In this document: positions 8,222 through 17,523 of the stretch, piece after piece
Layout of the letters: the number at the start of each line of letters is the position of its first letter
Numbering within the stretch: the first letter of the stretch is position 1
DNA from: Magnetococcales bacterium
GTDB taxonomy: Bacteria; Pseudomonadota; Magnetococcia; Magnetococcales; DC0425bin3
Assembly (NCBI GenBank): GCA_015229045.1
Contig: JADGCJ010000034.1
Span: forward strand, 1-28,827
Direction of reading: 5' to 3'
DNA length: 28,827 nt
Made by a program: the position numbers and the translations under genes
The notes under the pieces: generated by a model
The model's database searches: none
Seen by the model: only the letters and a program-made list of their open reading frames with translations
Told to the model about the DNA's origin: nothing

Positions 8222-9144
8222 CTCGAAAAATCAGGCAACAAGGTCCAAGCGGCTGGCTGGCCATCGACAAGCCGGTTGGTATGAGCTCCTTTGGTGTGGT
8301 GAGTGCCGTGCGTCGCCTGACTGGAGCGGCCAAGGCCGGTCATGGTGGCACCCTGGACCCGTTTGCCGAAGGATTGCTCCCCGTGGCCCTGGGAGAGGCG
8401 ACGAAAACCCTCTCCATGGTGCTGGCCGGCGACAAAAAATATCGCTGCTGGATCCGTTTTGGTGCCGAGACCGATACGGGCGACCGGGAAGGAGAGGTGA
8501 CGAGCCGGGATGATTGTCGGCCCGATCCCCTGGCGTTGACGGCGGCTTTGGGCCATTTTGTCGGGGCCATCGAGCAGATTCCACCCGTCTACTCTGCGCT
8601 GCACGTCGACGGTGAACGCGCCTACGCCTTGGCACGGCGCGGCGCAGAGGTGATCATGACACCCCGACAAGTCCATATTCATCACCTGGAACTTGAAAAT
8701 TATGCCGAAGGGATGGCCATCCTGGCCGTCCATTGTGGCAAGGGAACTTATATGCGATCCCTGGCGCGCGACCTCGCCCGTCACGTTGGTTGCCTGGGCC
8801 ATTTGGAACGCTTGTTGCGCACGGAGACTTTGGGGTTTACCATGCAAGAGAGTGTCACTCTGGATCAACTGACCAGGAAGGTCGTCGAGGGTGGCCTGCA
8901 CGACACTTTATTTCCCGTGGATCGGGTACTGGACGACATCCCGGTATTGCGATTGCGGGCAGATGCCTGGCACCGGATTCAAAACGGGCAGGCGGTCAGG
9001 GTGCCGACAGCGACGGGTCAAGTCGGCCCCGTGAGGCTGTTGACTCCGGAAGGACGGTTCGGAGCCATCGGTCACCTGGACGAGGCCAGCGATGGCCAGG
9101 ATTGGCGCCAGTGCCGACCACAGCGTCTCTTCCGGACCGTCTGA
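8218..9144 (+). CDS. truB: tRNA pseudouridine(55) synthase TruB
   Basis: The product is a 308-residue enzyme that converts U55 of the tRNA T-loop to pseudouridine. It begins with GWLAIDKPVGMSSFGVV and has the catalytic motif GHGGTLDPFAEGLLP, with the nucleophile Asp at residue 47. Further family motifs are KKYRCWIRFGAETDTGD, QIPPVYSALHVDGERAYALAR and CGKGTYMRSLARDL. The C-terminal PUA-like part (about 235-305) is present. The ATG at 8218 overlaps a 15-codon upstream frame and has no strong ribosome binding site of its own. rpsO follows after 61 nt, as in most proteobacteria. Confidence 0.97.
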   Translation: MTRKIRQQGPSGWLAIDKPVGMSSFGVVSAVRRLTGAAKAGHGGTLDPFAEGLLPVALGEATKTLSMVLAGDKKYRCWIRFGAETDTGDREGEVTSRDDCRPDPLALTAALGHFVGAIEQIPPVYSALHVDGERAYALARRGAEVIMTPRQVHIHHLELENYAEGMAILAVHCGKGTYMRSLARDLARHVGCLGHLERLLRTETLGFTMQESVTLDQLTRKVVEGGLHDTLFPVDRVLDDIPVLRLRADAWHRIQNGQAVRVPTATGQVGPVRLLTPEGRFGAIGHLDEASDGQDWRQCRPQRLFRTV

Positions 9145-9205
9145 CCCCTTTCCTTTCGGTGTACGGGCGTAACCAACATCCAGCCTGGAAGCAAGGAGAA
9201 GATCG

Positions 9206-9475
9206 ATGTCGATTACCCCGGAACGCAAGAAGGAAGTCATTCTGCAATTCGCCACCAAGGAAGGAGATACCGGCTCACCCGAGGTTCAGGTGGCCCTTTT
9301 GACGGAACGTATCAACAATCTGACGGAACATTTGCGCGTCAACCACAAGGATCACCACTCCCGGCGAGGTTTGTTGAAAATGGTGGGCCTGAGACGGCGC
9401 CTCCTGGCTTATGTGCAAAAACAGGAGTTGAGCCGTTACCAAAGTCTCATTCAGCGTTTGAGCCTACGCAAATAG
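9206..9475 (+). CDS. rpsO: 30S ribosomal protein S15
   Basis: The product is an 89-residue primary 16S rRNA-binding protein of the 30S platform. The sequence is typical from end to end: [41 protein letters not shown] and [14 protein letters not shown]. The length is exactly that of most bacterial S15 proteins. An AAGGAGA ribosome binding site lies a few bases before the ATG at 9206. It sits between truB and pnp, with 36 nt before pnp. In E. coli S15 represses its own mRNA; I did not identify the corresponding leader fold here. Confidence 0.98.
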   Translation: MSITPERKKEVILQFATKEGDTGSPEVQVALLTERINNLTEHLRVNHKDHHSRRGLLKMVGLRRRLLAYVQKQELSRYQSLIQRLSLRK

Positions 9476-9511
9476 CCCCCTCTCACGACCAACCTTTCTG
9501 GATACGACACC

Positions 9512-11617
9512 ATGTTTGACATACATCGAAAGAGTCTCCCATTTGGTCCGGAGACCCTGACCCTGGAAACGGGGCGGATCGCGCGGCAGGCTGACGGTGC
9601 TGTGCTGGTCACCTACGGCGAAACGGTGGTTCTGGTCACTGCCACCGCTGAAAAGAGTGAACGTCCCGGCATGGACTATTTTCCGTTGGGAGTTCACTAC
9701 CAGGAAAAACACTGGGCTGCCGGACGCATCCCGGGTGGTTTCATCAAGCGGGAGACCCGTCCCTCGGAACGGGAAATCCTCACATCGCGGCTCATTGACC
9801 GCCCCCTGCGCCCCCTCTTTCCGAAAGGGTATCGCAACGACACCCAGGTCGTTGCCACCGTTATGTCCTACGATGGCATCAACTCACCGGATATTCCGGC
9901 CATGGCGGGAGCTTCGGCGGCTTTGGCCATTTCCGGTATTCCGTTCGATGGTCCCATAGGCGGGGCGCGTGTGGCCTTCATCAACGACGCCTTCGTCCTC
10001 AATCCGACCCGGGAACAGATGGCGGAGAGCCGACTGGACCTGGTGGTTGCCGGCAGCGCCGATGCTGTGACCATGGTGGAGTCCGAAGCCAAATTTCTCA
10101 CCGAAGAGCAGATGCTCGATGCGGTGATGTTTGGCTTCGCCGGCTTTCAACCGGTGATCGCGGCTATCCGCGAGCTGGCCGCCGAGTGTGGAAAAACCCG
10201 CTGGCCGGTCAAAGAGATCCACGAGGATGCCGCCCTGATGACCCAGCTGCACGGCAGTTGCATGGCGGATCTGCGTTCGGCCTACGGGGTGCGGGAAAAA
10301 CTCAAGCGTCAGGAGGCCGTGGGCCAGGTCAGGGAACAGGCTGTGGCGCGCTTCGCCGCCGTTCCCTGCAGCGATGGCCAGAGCCATGATCGCAGCGAAG
10401 AGATCAAAGGGTTGTTCAAACATCTGGAGTCGGATGTGGTCCGGGAACAGATCCTGACCACCGGACGGCGCATCGATGGTCGGAGTCTGACCGATATTCG
10501 TCCCATCCTGTGCGAAGTGGGGATTCTGCCTCGGGTGCATGGTTCGGCCCTCTTCACCCGGGGGGAGACGCAGGCCATCGCCGTCGTCACCCTGGGCACC
10601 GGTCGCGACGAGCAGATCGTCGAGAGCCTCGATGGCGAGTCTCGCGACAGCTTCTATCTGAACTACACCTTTCCTCCCTACAGCGTCGGCGAGACTGGCC
10701 GCCTGGGAGCGCCAGGACGCCGCGAAATCGGCCATGGCAAGTTGGCCACCCGTGCTCTGGCGGCCATTCTGCCTACCTCCGAAGAGTTTCCCTACACCAT
10801 GCGGGTGATTTCCGAAATCACCGAGTCCAACGGCTCTTCATCCATGGCCACGGTGTGCGGATCGGTGTTGTCGCTGATGGATGCCGGGGTGCCCATCAAA
10901 GAGGCCGTGGCCGGTATCGCCATGGGCCTGGTCAAGGAGCAGGATCGCTTTGCCATCCTCTCCGACATCATGGGCGACGAGGACCATCTGGGCGACATGG
11001 ACTTCAAGGTGGCCGGCAACGAACGCGGCATCACCGCTTTGCAGATGGATATCAAGATCACCGGCATCAATCGTGAGATCATGGCCGTGGCCCTGCAACA
11101 GGCCCGGCAGGGGAGGATGCACATCCTGGGGGAGATGGGCAAGTCCATCACCACCCATCGCCCGGAACTCTCGATCCATGCCCCGCGCATCTTTACCATC
11201 AAGATTGATCCGGACAAGATTCGCGATGTCATCGGCTCCGGTGGCAAGGTGATTCGCAGCATTACCGAAGAGACCGGCTGCCAGATTGACATCCAGGACG
11301 ACGGCACCATCAGCATCGCCTCCTCCGACGGCGAAAGCGCCCAGAATGCCGAAAACATCATCCGGCGCATCGTCGCCGATGTGACCAAAGGGCAGATCTA
11401 TACCGGCAAGGTGGTCCGTATCACCGATTTTGGTGCCTTCGTCAACATTCTGCCCAACAAGGATGGTCTGGTCCACATCTCCCAGCTCTCCAACAAGCGC
11501 GTTCAGAAAGTGACCGATGTGGTCAAAGAAGGGGACACGGTGCAGGTCAAGGTTCTCGACGTCGACCGCCAGGGCCGCGTCAAATTGACCATGAAAGAGC
11601 TTGAAGAGCAGCCTTAA
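9512..11617 (+). CDS. pnp: Polyribonucleotide nucleotidyltransferase (PNPase)
   Basis: The product is a 701-residue phosphorolytic 3'-5' exoribonuclease of the RNA degradosome. It contains two RNase PH domains (about 10-145 and 325-460) joined by a helical domain. Typical stretches include [41 protein letters not shown] and the second-domain [16 protein letters not shown]. The catalytic region [20 protein letters not shown] is at about 488-508. A KH domain follows (about 557-615, with the GXXG loop GSGG). An S1 domain ends the protein (about 622-695, ending VKLTMKEL). The C-terminus is short, with little tail beyond S1. It is the last gene of the left-hand cluster and is followed by a very GC-rich hairpin. 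Confidence 0.98.
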   Translation: MFDIHRKSLPFGPETLTLETGRIARQADGAVLVTYGETVVLVTATAEKSERPGMDYFPLGVHYQEKHWAAGRIPGGFIKRETRPSEREILTSRLIDRPLRPLFPKGYRNDTQVVATVMSYDGINSPDIPAMAGASAALAISGIPFDGPIGGARVAFINDAFVLNPTREQMAESRLDLVVAGSADAVTMVESEAKFLTEEQMLDAVMFGFAGFQPVIAAIRELAAECGKTRWPVKEIHEDAALMTQLHGSCMADLRSAYGVREKLKRQEAVGQVREQAVARFAAVPCSDGQSHDRSEEIKGLFKHLESDVVREQILTTGRRIDGRSLTDIRPILCEVGILPRVHGSALFTRGETQAIAVVTLGTGRDEQIVESLDGESRDSFYLNYTFPPYSVGETGRLGAPGRREIGHGKLATRALAAILPTSEEFPYTMRVISEITESNGSSSMATVCGSVLSLMDAGVPIKEAVAGIAMGLVKEQDRFAILSDIMGDEDHLGDMDFKVAGNERGITALQMDIKITGINREIMAVALQQARQGRMHILGEMGKSITTHRPELSIHAPRIFTIKIDPDKIRDVIGSGGKVIRSITEETGCQIDIQDDGTISIASSDGESAQNAENIIRRIVADVTKGQIYTGKVVRITDFGAFVNILPNKDGLVHISQLSNKRVQKVTDVVKEGDTVQVKVLDVDRQGRVKLTMKELEEQP

Positions 11618-11645
11618 GTATTAAACAGTCGTTTGATGTCCACAT

Positions 11646-11685
11646 GCCCCCCCCGGGGGAGAGAGATACTCTCCCGGGGGGGGGC
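11646..11685 (+). terminator. GC-rich hairpin after pnp
   Basis: An inverted repeat of a C8-G5-AGAG arm (11646-11663) and a CTCTCCC-G9-C arm (11669-11685) lies 29 nt after the pnp stop. The arms are slightly unequal in run length. No long T-run follows, only AT-rich DNA (TAAAATACTTTAATTATT). It could act as a terminator or as a 3' block protecting the mRNA. Confidence 0.5.
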
Positions 11686-11717
11686 GAGGCTTCAGTAAAA
11701 TACTTTAATTATTAAAA

Positions 11718-11833
11718 GGGGTTGGGGGATCCAAGGGGGAGGCTCCGCCTGCCCCCTTGGTGGGGTTCGGGGCGAAGCCCTGACAAAGGCTTTCATGTCC
11801 AGGCCTTTCTTGAGGGGATACCTGGGCAGTTAC
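11718..11833 (-). repeat. Hairpin-rich intergenic repeat, copy D
   Basis: Read on the - strand, this copy starts with GTAACTGCCCAGG, then shares with copy B the segment from CCCCTCAAGAAAGGCCTGG through GACATGAAAGCC to the GGGCTTCGCCCC hairpin and AACCCCACCA. After that its second hairpin is different: a long stem between 11731 and 11760 (CCAAGGGGG...CCCCCTTGG). It lies between the convergent pnp and tkt genes and could act as a transcription barrier for either. Confidence 0.8.
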
Positions 11834-11840
11834 AAAAAAA

Positions 11841-13835
11841 CTACCCATCCTGCCCCCCCACCCCCCCGCGATTTTTCTCGATCAACGCCAGAGCGCGATT
11901 GACAACATTGGGCACTGTATAGCCATAATGAGCCAGAATTTGCGCCCCCGGACCGGAAATTCCAAACTGGTCGATACAGATGAAATCCCCCCATGGACCC
12001 ACCCAGCGCCGCCATCCAAACGAGGAGCCGGCCTCCACGGCCAAACGACTGCGTATATTCGGCGGCAGGATGGTCTTTTGATACTCCTCCGCCTGCTGGT
12101 TGAACAACTCCCAGGAGGGCATGGAGATCACCCGGGCGGCAATATTGCGTTTGGCCAGCTCCTTCTGCGCCTCCACAACCAGATGCAGCTCGCCACCCGT
12201 GCCGATCAACAATATCTCCGGAGTCCCCGGGCAATCGGCGATAACGTACGCCCCCCGCGCCACCAAATCCGGCTTGCCAGGAATGACCGGCAAGGATTGA
12301 CGCGACAAAACCAAAGCGACAGGCTTTTTCATGCGCATGACGTGACGCCATGCCCCCATGGTTTCGGCAGCATCCGCCGGACGCAGCACGATCAGATTGG
12401 GAATGATCCGCAAAGCTGCCAGATGTTCAACCGGCTGATGGGTAGGGCCATCCTCGCCGACACCGACACTGTCGTGGGTCAGGATATAGATGGCATGCAA
12501 ACCCATCAGGGCCGACATGCGCATGGCGCCACGCATGTAATCGGAAAACACCAGAAAGGTGCCACAGTAGGGAATCCAGCCACCATGCAGGGAGATGCCA
12601 TTGATCATGGCTCCCATGGCATGCTCCCGGACGCCAAAATGAATGTTGCGATCTGCCTCCCGCTCGATCAACGTCTGCGTGGAGGCACCCAGATCTGCCG
12701 ATCCGCCCAGAAGACAGGGAAGAATGGGCGCCAAGGCATTGAGACACTTGCCCGAAGCCACCCGCGTCGCCACCGGGGAGGTGCCAAAATTCAATTCATG
12801 CAGAACGTTCTCCCAGCCCGGGGGCAACTCCCCGCGAATCTGCCGCTGAAAACGTTGTATCTCCTGGGGAAACCGGGTGTGGTGTGCCTCCAGAATGGCA
12901 ACCCACTCCGCTTCGGCATCACGCCCTTCCGTGGTCACACGCCGGAAAAAATCCGTCACCTCTGGCGGCACATGGAAAGCCTCCTCGGGCCAGGCGAAAA
13001 AACGGCGCGTCTCGAGAACAGCCTGTGCACCGAGAGGGGCACCATGCGCCGTCGCCGAGTTGGCCTTGGGCGAACCATACCCAATCTCGGTGCGGACGAT
13101 GATCAACGTCGGACGTTCGCCATCCTCCTGGGCCTCGCGAATGGCCGATTCGATGGCATTCAGATCCTCGCCGTCGTCAACCTGCAACACCTGCCACTCA
13201 CACGCCTCGAAGCGCTTTCGCACATCCTCGGTAAAGGTGAGCCGGGTGCTCCCCTCGATGGAGACGCTGTTGGAGTCGTACAGACAAATCAACTTGCCCA
13301 GGCACAGGTGTCCGGCAAGAGAGGCCGCCTCCGCCGAGAGACCCTCCATGATGTCCCCATCGGAGAGGATCACATAGGTGAAATGATCCACCAGGGGGAG
13401 AAATTCACTGCGATTGAAATTTTCCGCCAGGCGGCGCTCCGCCAGGGCCATGCCGACACCATTGCCGAGTCCCTGGGCCAGAGGTCCGGTACTCGTCTCC
13501 ACCCCGGGAGTGACACCATACTCCGGATGCCCGGGTGTGCGGCTGCCCAGCTGGCGAAAATTTTTCAGTTCATCGAGGGTCAGGCCATAACCGCACAGAT
13601 GCAAAAGCGCATACAGCAGAGAAGAAGCGTGTCCCGCCGACAAAATAAAACGATCCCGGTTGAACCAGGCCGGATTGGCCGGATTATGCCGCATGACGCG
13701 CGTCCAAAGCACAAAGGCCATGGGCGCCGCACCCAGGGGCATGCCCGGATGTCCGGAGTTGGCGCGTTCCACCATATCGACCGCCAACATCCGGATTGTA
13801 TTGACACAGAGGCGTTCCAACGCATCGTTATCCAT
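11841..13835 (-). CDS. tkt: Transketolase
   Basis: The product is a 664-residue thiamine-diphosphate enzyme that moves two-carbon ketol units between sugar phosphates in the pentose phosphate pathway or Calvin cycle. Motifs include [12 protein letters not shown] (about 27-38), [14 protein letters not shown] (117-130), the cofactor-binding SDGDIMEG (158-165), and [19 protein letters not shown] (about 453-471) in the pyrimidine-binding domain. The C-terminal domain is complete and ends in a short Gly-rich tail. The ATG at 13835 has an AGGGAAG site; a longer frame to 13943 adds residues unlike the family and is rejected. No other Calvin or pentose phosphate genes are next to it. Confidence 0.96.
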   Translation of the reverse strand: MDNDALERLCVNTIRMLAVDMVERANSGHPGMPLGAAPMAFVLWTRVMRHNPANPAWFNRDRFILSAGHASSLLYALLHLCGYGLTLDELKNFRQLGSRTPGHPEYGVTPGVETSTGPLAQGLGNGVGMALAERRLAENFNRSEFLPLVDHFTYVILSDGDIMEGLSAEAASLAGHLCLGKLICLYDSNSVSIEGSTRLTFTEDVRKRFEACEWQVLQVDDGEDLNAIESAIREAQEDGERPTLIIVRTEIGYGSPKANSATAHGAPLGAQAVLETRRFFAWPEEAFHVPPEVTDFFRRVTTEGRDAEAEWVAILEAHHTRFPQEIQRFQRQIRGELPPGWENVLHELNFGTSPVATRVASGKCLNALAPILPCLLGGSADLGASTQTLIEREADRNIHFGVREHAMGAMINGISLHGGWIPYCGTFLVFSDYMRGAMRMSALMGLHAIYILTHDSVGVGEDGPTHQPVEHLAALRIIPNLIVLRPADAAETMGAWRHVMRMKKPVALVLSRQSLPVIPGKPDLVARGAYVIADCPGTPEILLIGTGGELHLVVEAQKELAKRNIAARVISMPSWELFNQQAEEYQKTILPPNIRSRLAVEAGSSFGWRRWVGPWGDFICIDQFGISGPGAQILAHYGYTVPNVVNRALALIEKNRGGVGGQDG

Positions 13836-13847
13836 GTATCTTCCCTG

Positions 13848-13899
13848 CCAACAAAAAAATAAGAACCTCCCCCCTCCCCAAACCAAAACCGGGGGGAGG
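13848..13899 (-). terminator. Terminator-like hairpin in the tkt leader
   Basis: On the - strand CCTCCCCCC (13899-13891) pairs perfectly with GGGGGGAGG (13874-13866), and is followed by TTCTTATTTTTTT (13860 down to 13848). It lies only 13-64 nt upstream of the tkt ATG. It may stop read-through from the right or act as an attenuator of tkt. Confidence 0.45.
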
Positions 13900-13941
13900 C
13901 AATTAGTAACATAAAATGTCACAACGGGCACGGAAGGATGC

Positions 13942-13967
13942 AAAAAAGTTGGCCTGCCCCTCGGCCA
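13942..13967 (-). terminator. Weak intrinsic terminator candidate upstream of tkt
   Basis: On the - strand TGGCC (13967-13963) and GGCCA (13954-13950) form a 5-bp stem with an 8-nt loop, followed by AC and six T residues (13947-13942). The stem is short. It could terminate transcripts of the yciB operon that run towards tkt. Confidence 0.35.
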
Positions 13968-14010
13968 CGACCGCCAGGGTCACCTCAACCCAGGAAAATC
14001 ATCACCCTCT

Positions 14011-14148
14011 CAGTACCCCCTCAAGAAAGGCCTGGACATGAAAGCCTTTGTCAGGGCTTCGCCCCGAACCCCACCAGGACTCTGTCCTGGACCTGCCAGG
14101 GAGCCAGCCCCCTGGACCCCGGTTCGTTGCCGGGTGCTGAACAGTTAC
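14011..14148 (+). repeat. Hairpin-rich intergenic repeat, copy B
   Basis: It contains GACATGAAAGCC, the GGGCTTCGCCCC hairpin, AACCCCACCA, the CCAGGACTCTGTCCTGG hairpin, the CCAGGG...CCCCTGG hairpin and the right terminus GCTGAACAGTTAC (14136-14148). It differs from the inverted copy C at only about five positions from the GACATG onwards. The left terminus is altered. An ORF starting at the internal ATG (14038) runs through the repeat, but this is a by-product of repeat sequence rather than evidence for a gene start. Confidence 0.85.
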
Positions 14149-14310
14149 GGAAAATCCTTGACATGTCACCGGACGAAATCCACCGTCGGCGAACAACCAT
14201 CCGGACTCCCCATGCAAAGCCGTACCAACTTTGACATGCGCGGCCCGGCAAACGTGCAACCGCCCAAACGTGCAACCGCTCGACGGCCCGGCACCCGCGC
14301 AAGAATACAG

Positions 14311-14395
14311 ATGAAAGATTTGGAAGGAAAGATTTTATCGGGGCTTTGCCCCAAACCCCACCAGGAAGAGGGGCACTGCCCTTCTTCCTGGATCT
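14311..14395 (+). repeat. Repeat of the related E/F subfamily, copy F
   Basis: It shares ATGAAAGATTT, GATTTTATcGGGGCTTTGCC, AACCCCACCA and the CCAGGAAG...CTTCCTGG type hairpin with the inverted copy at 22523-22612. It lies just 160 nt after copy B and supplies the only ATG (14311) available to the membrane-protein gene that follows. Confidence 0.7.
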
Positions 14396-15054
14396 TCATC
14401 CCACTCTTCCGGACATTCAGGGATCAGGCCGGTAGTGCAACCCATCGTGCCCTGGCTGCCCTGATCGGTGGCGGTGTCCTGTTGGGCTGGCTGCTGCTCG
14501 TTCGGCTCATCGCCGTTGCCGATCACCCTGGAGCTGAAGGGATTGCCCGCCTTGCTTTGCTGGGAGTCACGCTGTTTTGTCTGGCGGCAGCCTGGTTGCT
14601 GTATCGCTGGATCCGCCATCTCGATCCGCAGGACGACCTGGACAACCCCGGCTGGCCAGACATGACCGCCCTTTGGCTCCTGGAACGCTACGAACGCCTT
14701 TTTCCCGGGGAGCCGGTCTACCCGGATCGACCCCGCACCAAGAGTTACATCCACGCTGCCAACCGGGGGTTTCACAGCTTCCTGGCCGACTCCATCGTCG
14801 AACTCGAGCGCCAGCCAGCCGACACCCGTCCCCGGGATGCCGATCCCACCGATCCCGACCAGCCGACAACAGATGACCCTGACGTCATGGAAGAGCTCTT
14901 CGACATCCGACAGAGAGAAGAGACCCCCGTCGACACAGGCTCTATGCGTTTGCGTCGTCGGCAGGCGGTGAGTCAAACCCGGCCTGACGCGACAGCCAGA
15001 CCCCCTGTCCCAGAAGAAACAGAAACGTCAATCCCAACAAACCAAAAATCTTGA
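14311..15054 (+). CDS. Hypothetical two-helix membrane protein
   Basis: I do not recognise a family. From the ATG at 14311 the product would be 247 residues. Two hydrophobic helices at about 50-72 (LAALIGGGVLLGWLLLVRL) and 82-104 (LALLGVTLFCLAAAWLLYRW) are followed by a soluble region (about 115-175, with LWLLERYERLFPGEPVYPDR and YIHAANRGFHSFLADSIVELER). The tail is polar and Asp/Pro/Thr-rich. The start is doubtful. The first 28 or so codons are repeat copy F, and an open frame continues further upstream through copy B. No ATG lies between the repeat and the first helix. The 3' end overlaps the convergent yciB gene by 113 nt. It may be a real gene whose original 5' end was replaced by repeats. 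Confidence 0.55.
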   Translation: MKDLEGKILSGLCPKPHQEEGHCPSSWIFIPLFRTFRDQAGSATHRALAALIGGGVLLGWLLLVRLIAVADHPGAEGIARLALLGVTLFCLAAAWLLYRWIRHLDPQDDLDNPGWPDMTALWLLERYERLFPGEPVYPDRPRTKSYIHAANRGFHSFLADSIVELERQPADTRPRDADPTDPDQPTTDDPDVMEELFDIRQREETPVDTGSMRLRRRQAVSQTRPDATARPPVPEETETSIPTNQKS

Positions 15055-15547
15055 AATTGACCCAGACGGACTCGTCGTAGAGCGAGGCCACCAAAAGGTT
15101 CAAACCGCCGGAAAAAACAAAGAACAAAACCCAGGCCCGGTTCAACACCTCCCACCGGGAAGGCAACAACACGACCTGCGCACCCAGCAAGCGCTGCACC
15201 AGGGTCGGTCGATTCCCCCTGGCGCCAAACAAAAACACCAGAGCCAGAACCCAGTTCAATACGGTCGGTTTCAACTTGATGAACCCTGGATCGCGCAGGA
15301 CCAGGGTGGCCCCACCAAAGATCAACACCAGAAGTGTCATTCCCCCCTGGATGGGCGGAATGCGCCCCGTCTGAAACCACAGGAATCCGGCATGGAGAGT
15401 CACCCCGGCCATGAGAACCCCGGTGGCCGTATAGATGCCATCAAGGCGATAGGCCAGAAAAAACAATACCAGCGGCAACAGCTCCACGACCAGACGCCAC
15501 CCTCCCCTCCGCACGACAGGGGCTTCAACCACCGCACCATTGCCCAC
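14942..15547 (-). CDS. yciB: YciB/IspZ-type inner membrane protein
   Basis: The product is a 201-residue polytopic inner membrane protein of the YciB (septation protein A, IspZ) family, linked to envelope integrity and division. Family signatures are LLPLVLFFLAYRLDGIYTAT near the N-terminus, LIFGGATLVLRDPGFIKLKPT in the middle, and LNRAWVLFFVFSGGLNLLVA followed by VWVNFKIFGLLGLTFLF near the C-terminus. Five or more membrane segments are visible. The start is GTG at 15547 with AAGGGG before it, 12 nt after the TPR-SPOR gene. It is probably the last gene of a three-gene operon with the TPR-SPOR and oxidase-like genes. Its 3' end overlaps a convergent hypothetical gene. Confidence 0.9.
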   Translation of the reverse strand: MGNGAVVEAPVVRRGGWRLVVELLPLVLFFLAYRLDGIYTATGVLMAGVTLHAGFLWFQTGRIPPIQGGMTLLVLIFGGATLVLRDPGFIKLKPTVLNWVLALVFLFGARGNRPTLVQRLLGAQVVLLPSRWEVLNRAWVLFFVFSGGLNLLVASLYDESVWVNFKIFGLLGLTFLFLLGQGVWLSRQAGFDSPPADDANA

Positions 15548-15559
15548 AACGGATCCCCT

Positions 15560-17491
15560 TTACCAATCTTTGGACGCCTGCCGAATTTCCAGACCCGACA
15601 ATCCCCCCCCCTCGCCGCCGAGGCGAGCCAAGGCACGCCGGGCATCACTCTCCCCGGTGTAGGGACCGACGAAAACACAGGTCAACTTGCCACTGTGCAG
15701 GTTGGCCTGGGTGAGAAAGCCTGGCAATGCCAGCCGCTTGAGACGATCCCTGGCCACGGTCAAAAATTCGGAATCGCCAAAACAACCCGTGGAGACGAAA
15801 TAATCCCCCCGACGCGGCAAACGTCCCGGGCCTTGACCTCCTGGCTGTGCCCGATTGTCGTTGACCTCTCGCCATCCCTGGGCAGGAGGTTGCTCTTTGT
15901 TCACACTCTCTTTGATAGGGGGGGGGGCCCGTCTCGCCTGGCTGACATCGATGGGGGGGAGCTCCCTTGTCGCCTGACTGACATCAGCGGCGGGCAGATC
16001 CCTTCTCGCCCTGTTGGCATCGGCAGGGAGAGGTTGGGTTACGATCCTCTCCGCCGTACCCTGCACCCCCAGAGGAACGACGACGTCCTGCCCGGCAGAG
16101 CCTCTGACCTGCGTCGATACCACACCCGCGTCAGGAACCATGGTGGAAGAGGGGACCTGTGGTATCTCTCTGGAAAAGTCACCCCCATCAGATGTTGGCT
16201 TGTTGGCCCGGGCATGGGGAACTGCTGCCACCTCTGAACTCTCCACGTCTCCCGTAGGAACTTCACCCGTGACGACCGGATTCCGGGGGGGACCGCTGAT
16301 ACCGGGTATGTCCTTGACGTGTCCGCCTGTCACACCTGGCGAACGGGCAACCGGGCCTGTTTTGACGTCATGTGACGGGCTGGAACGAACAGCAGGCCCC
16401 TGCGCCTTTTGGTTTTCGGACGTGCCAAGGAGGCTGTGGACCGGCCCACTCTTTTGGGCAAGCATCGCGCCCCTGTTCAGGGTCTCCAGGTTGCGGCGGA
16501 TGGCTTGCACCTGGCTGTTGGAGGGGTCATTGCCATATTGTTTCAGGACGTTGTCCAAGGCCTGATTCAGGAGAGATGTCGCACGCTGATAATCGCCACT
16601 TTTGTAGTGCAGGCGCCCCAGATTGCTCAACCATACCGCCAGACGTGCCGGATCGCGACCATAAACGGCATAGGCCTCCTGCACGGCCTGATCCTGGAGC
16701 TGCCTGGCCCGGGCCTCCTGGCCGATCCGCCACAACATGATCCCCTGTTGATCGAGGATTTGTGCCCTCCTCAGACGATTGGCCTCCCCCTCCGTACCGA
16801 TAGCCTGCATGGCACGTTGGTACCACGTCTCGGCCTGGGCGATATCGCCTCGTTCGGCAGACACCTCCGCCAGGCCGGTCAGGGCGTCATCGCGTTTGTT
16901 GCTTTCGCTCCCTGGGAGGCGTTCCCGCAGGGCCAGGGCTTCCCTGAACAGAGTTTCGGCTTGGTCCAGCCGCTTGAGCCGCTGATAGGAGCGGGCACTG
17001 TTCTCCAGATACTCGGCCAATCTGGGGTGATCCGCCCCCAACTGATGGCGTCGCCCCTCCAGGGTGGCCTGCAACACCGGCTCGGCGTCATCCATGCGTT
17101 CATCGGCAATGTAGAAGGCGCTCAGCGCCTCGAGGGAGTCGACCGTTTTCGGGTGTTCTCGACCATAGACCTGTTCGCGGATGGCCAGGGCCTCCTGCAA
17201 CATGCCTTCCACCTTCTCCCGCTGATTGTGGTGAAAATGGAGTTTGGCCGTCATGCTCAAGGCCTCGGCGACGTTGGGGTGACTCTTGCCGAACTGATGA
17301 CGGGTCCAGGCCAGGAAATTTTTCGTCTTCTCCATGACCTTGCTGAAATTTTTCTCCTGGTAGAGGGCATCGATCTCCGCGACCTGTCGATTCCAGGCAT
17401 CGCGATCGGGCGCCGCCCAAACCGGAAAAGATGTCATGCACAGCGTCATGACCATCACCAGCATGCATACCAAGACAACTTTCACTTTCAT
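15560..17491 (-). CDS. Secreted TPR-repeat protein with C-terminal SPOR domain
   Basis: The product is 643 residues. An N-terminal signal peptide (MKVKVVLVCMLVMVMTL...FPVWA, cleavage about residue 26) directs it across the inner membrane. Kinesin-light-chain-like TPR units follow (about 30-350), with motifs such as EALAIREQVYGREHPKTVDSL and AETLFREALALRERL. A long Pro/Gly/Ser-rich linker (about 370-560) includes three imperfect repeats of the DVSQARR type. A SPOR domain ends the protein (about 568-640: DYFVSTGCFGDSEF, FVGPYTGESDARRALARLGG). SPOR domains bind denuded septal peptidoglycan, so a periplasmic role at the division site is likely, consistent with the adjacent yciB. The ATG at 17491 starts the signal peptide; the longer frame to 17626 overlaps the upstream gene and is rejected. 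Confidence 0.85.
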   Translation of the reverse strand: MKVKVVLVCMLVMVMTLCMTSFPVWAAPDRDAWNRQVAEIDALYQEKNFSKVMEKTKNFLAWTRHQFGKSHPNVAEALSMTAKLHFHHNQREKVEGMLQEALAIREQVYGREHPKTVDSLEALSAFYIADERMDDAEPVLQATLEGRRHQLGADHPRLAEYLENSARSYQRLKRLDQAETLFREALALRERLPGSESNKRDDALTGLAEVSAERGDIAQAETWYQRAMQAIGTEGEANRLRRAQILDQQGIMLWRIGQEARARQLQDQAVQEAYAVYGRDPARLAVWLSNLGRLHYKSGDYQRATSLLNQALDNVLKQYGNDPSNSQVQAIRRNLETLNRGAMLAQKSGPVHSLLGTSENQKAQGPAVRSSPSHDVKTGPVARSPGVTGGHVKDIPGISGPPRNPVVTGEVPTGDVESSEVAAVPHARANKPTSDGGDFSREIPQVPSSTMVPDAGVVSTQVRGSAGQDVVVPLGVQGTAERIVTQPLPADANRARRDLPAADVSQATRELPPIDVSQARRAPPPIKESVNKEQPPAQGWREVNDNRAQPGGQGPGRLPRRGDYFVSTGCFGDSEFLTVARDRLKRLALPGFLTQANLHSGKLTCVFVGPYTGESDARRALARLGGEGGGLSGLEIRQASKDW

Positions 17492-17523
17492 CACCACACC
17501 CCGCCATCCAACCCGGATTCGCT

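Noticed and set aside
11928..13862. A 644-codon frame antisense to transketolase
   Set aside because: The transketolase motifs are unambiguous on the - strand; this frame has no recognisable domain and shadow-like composition.
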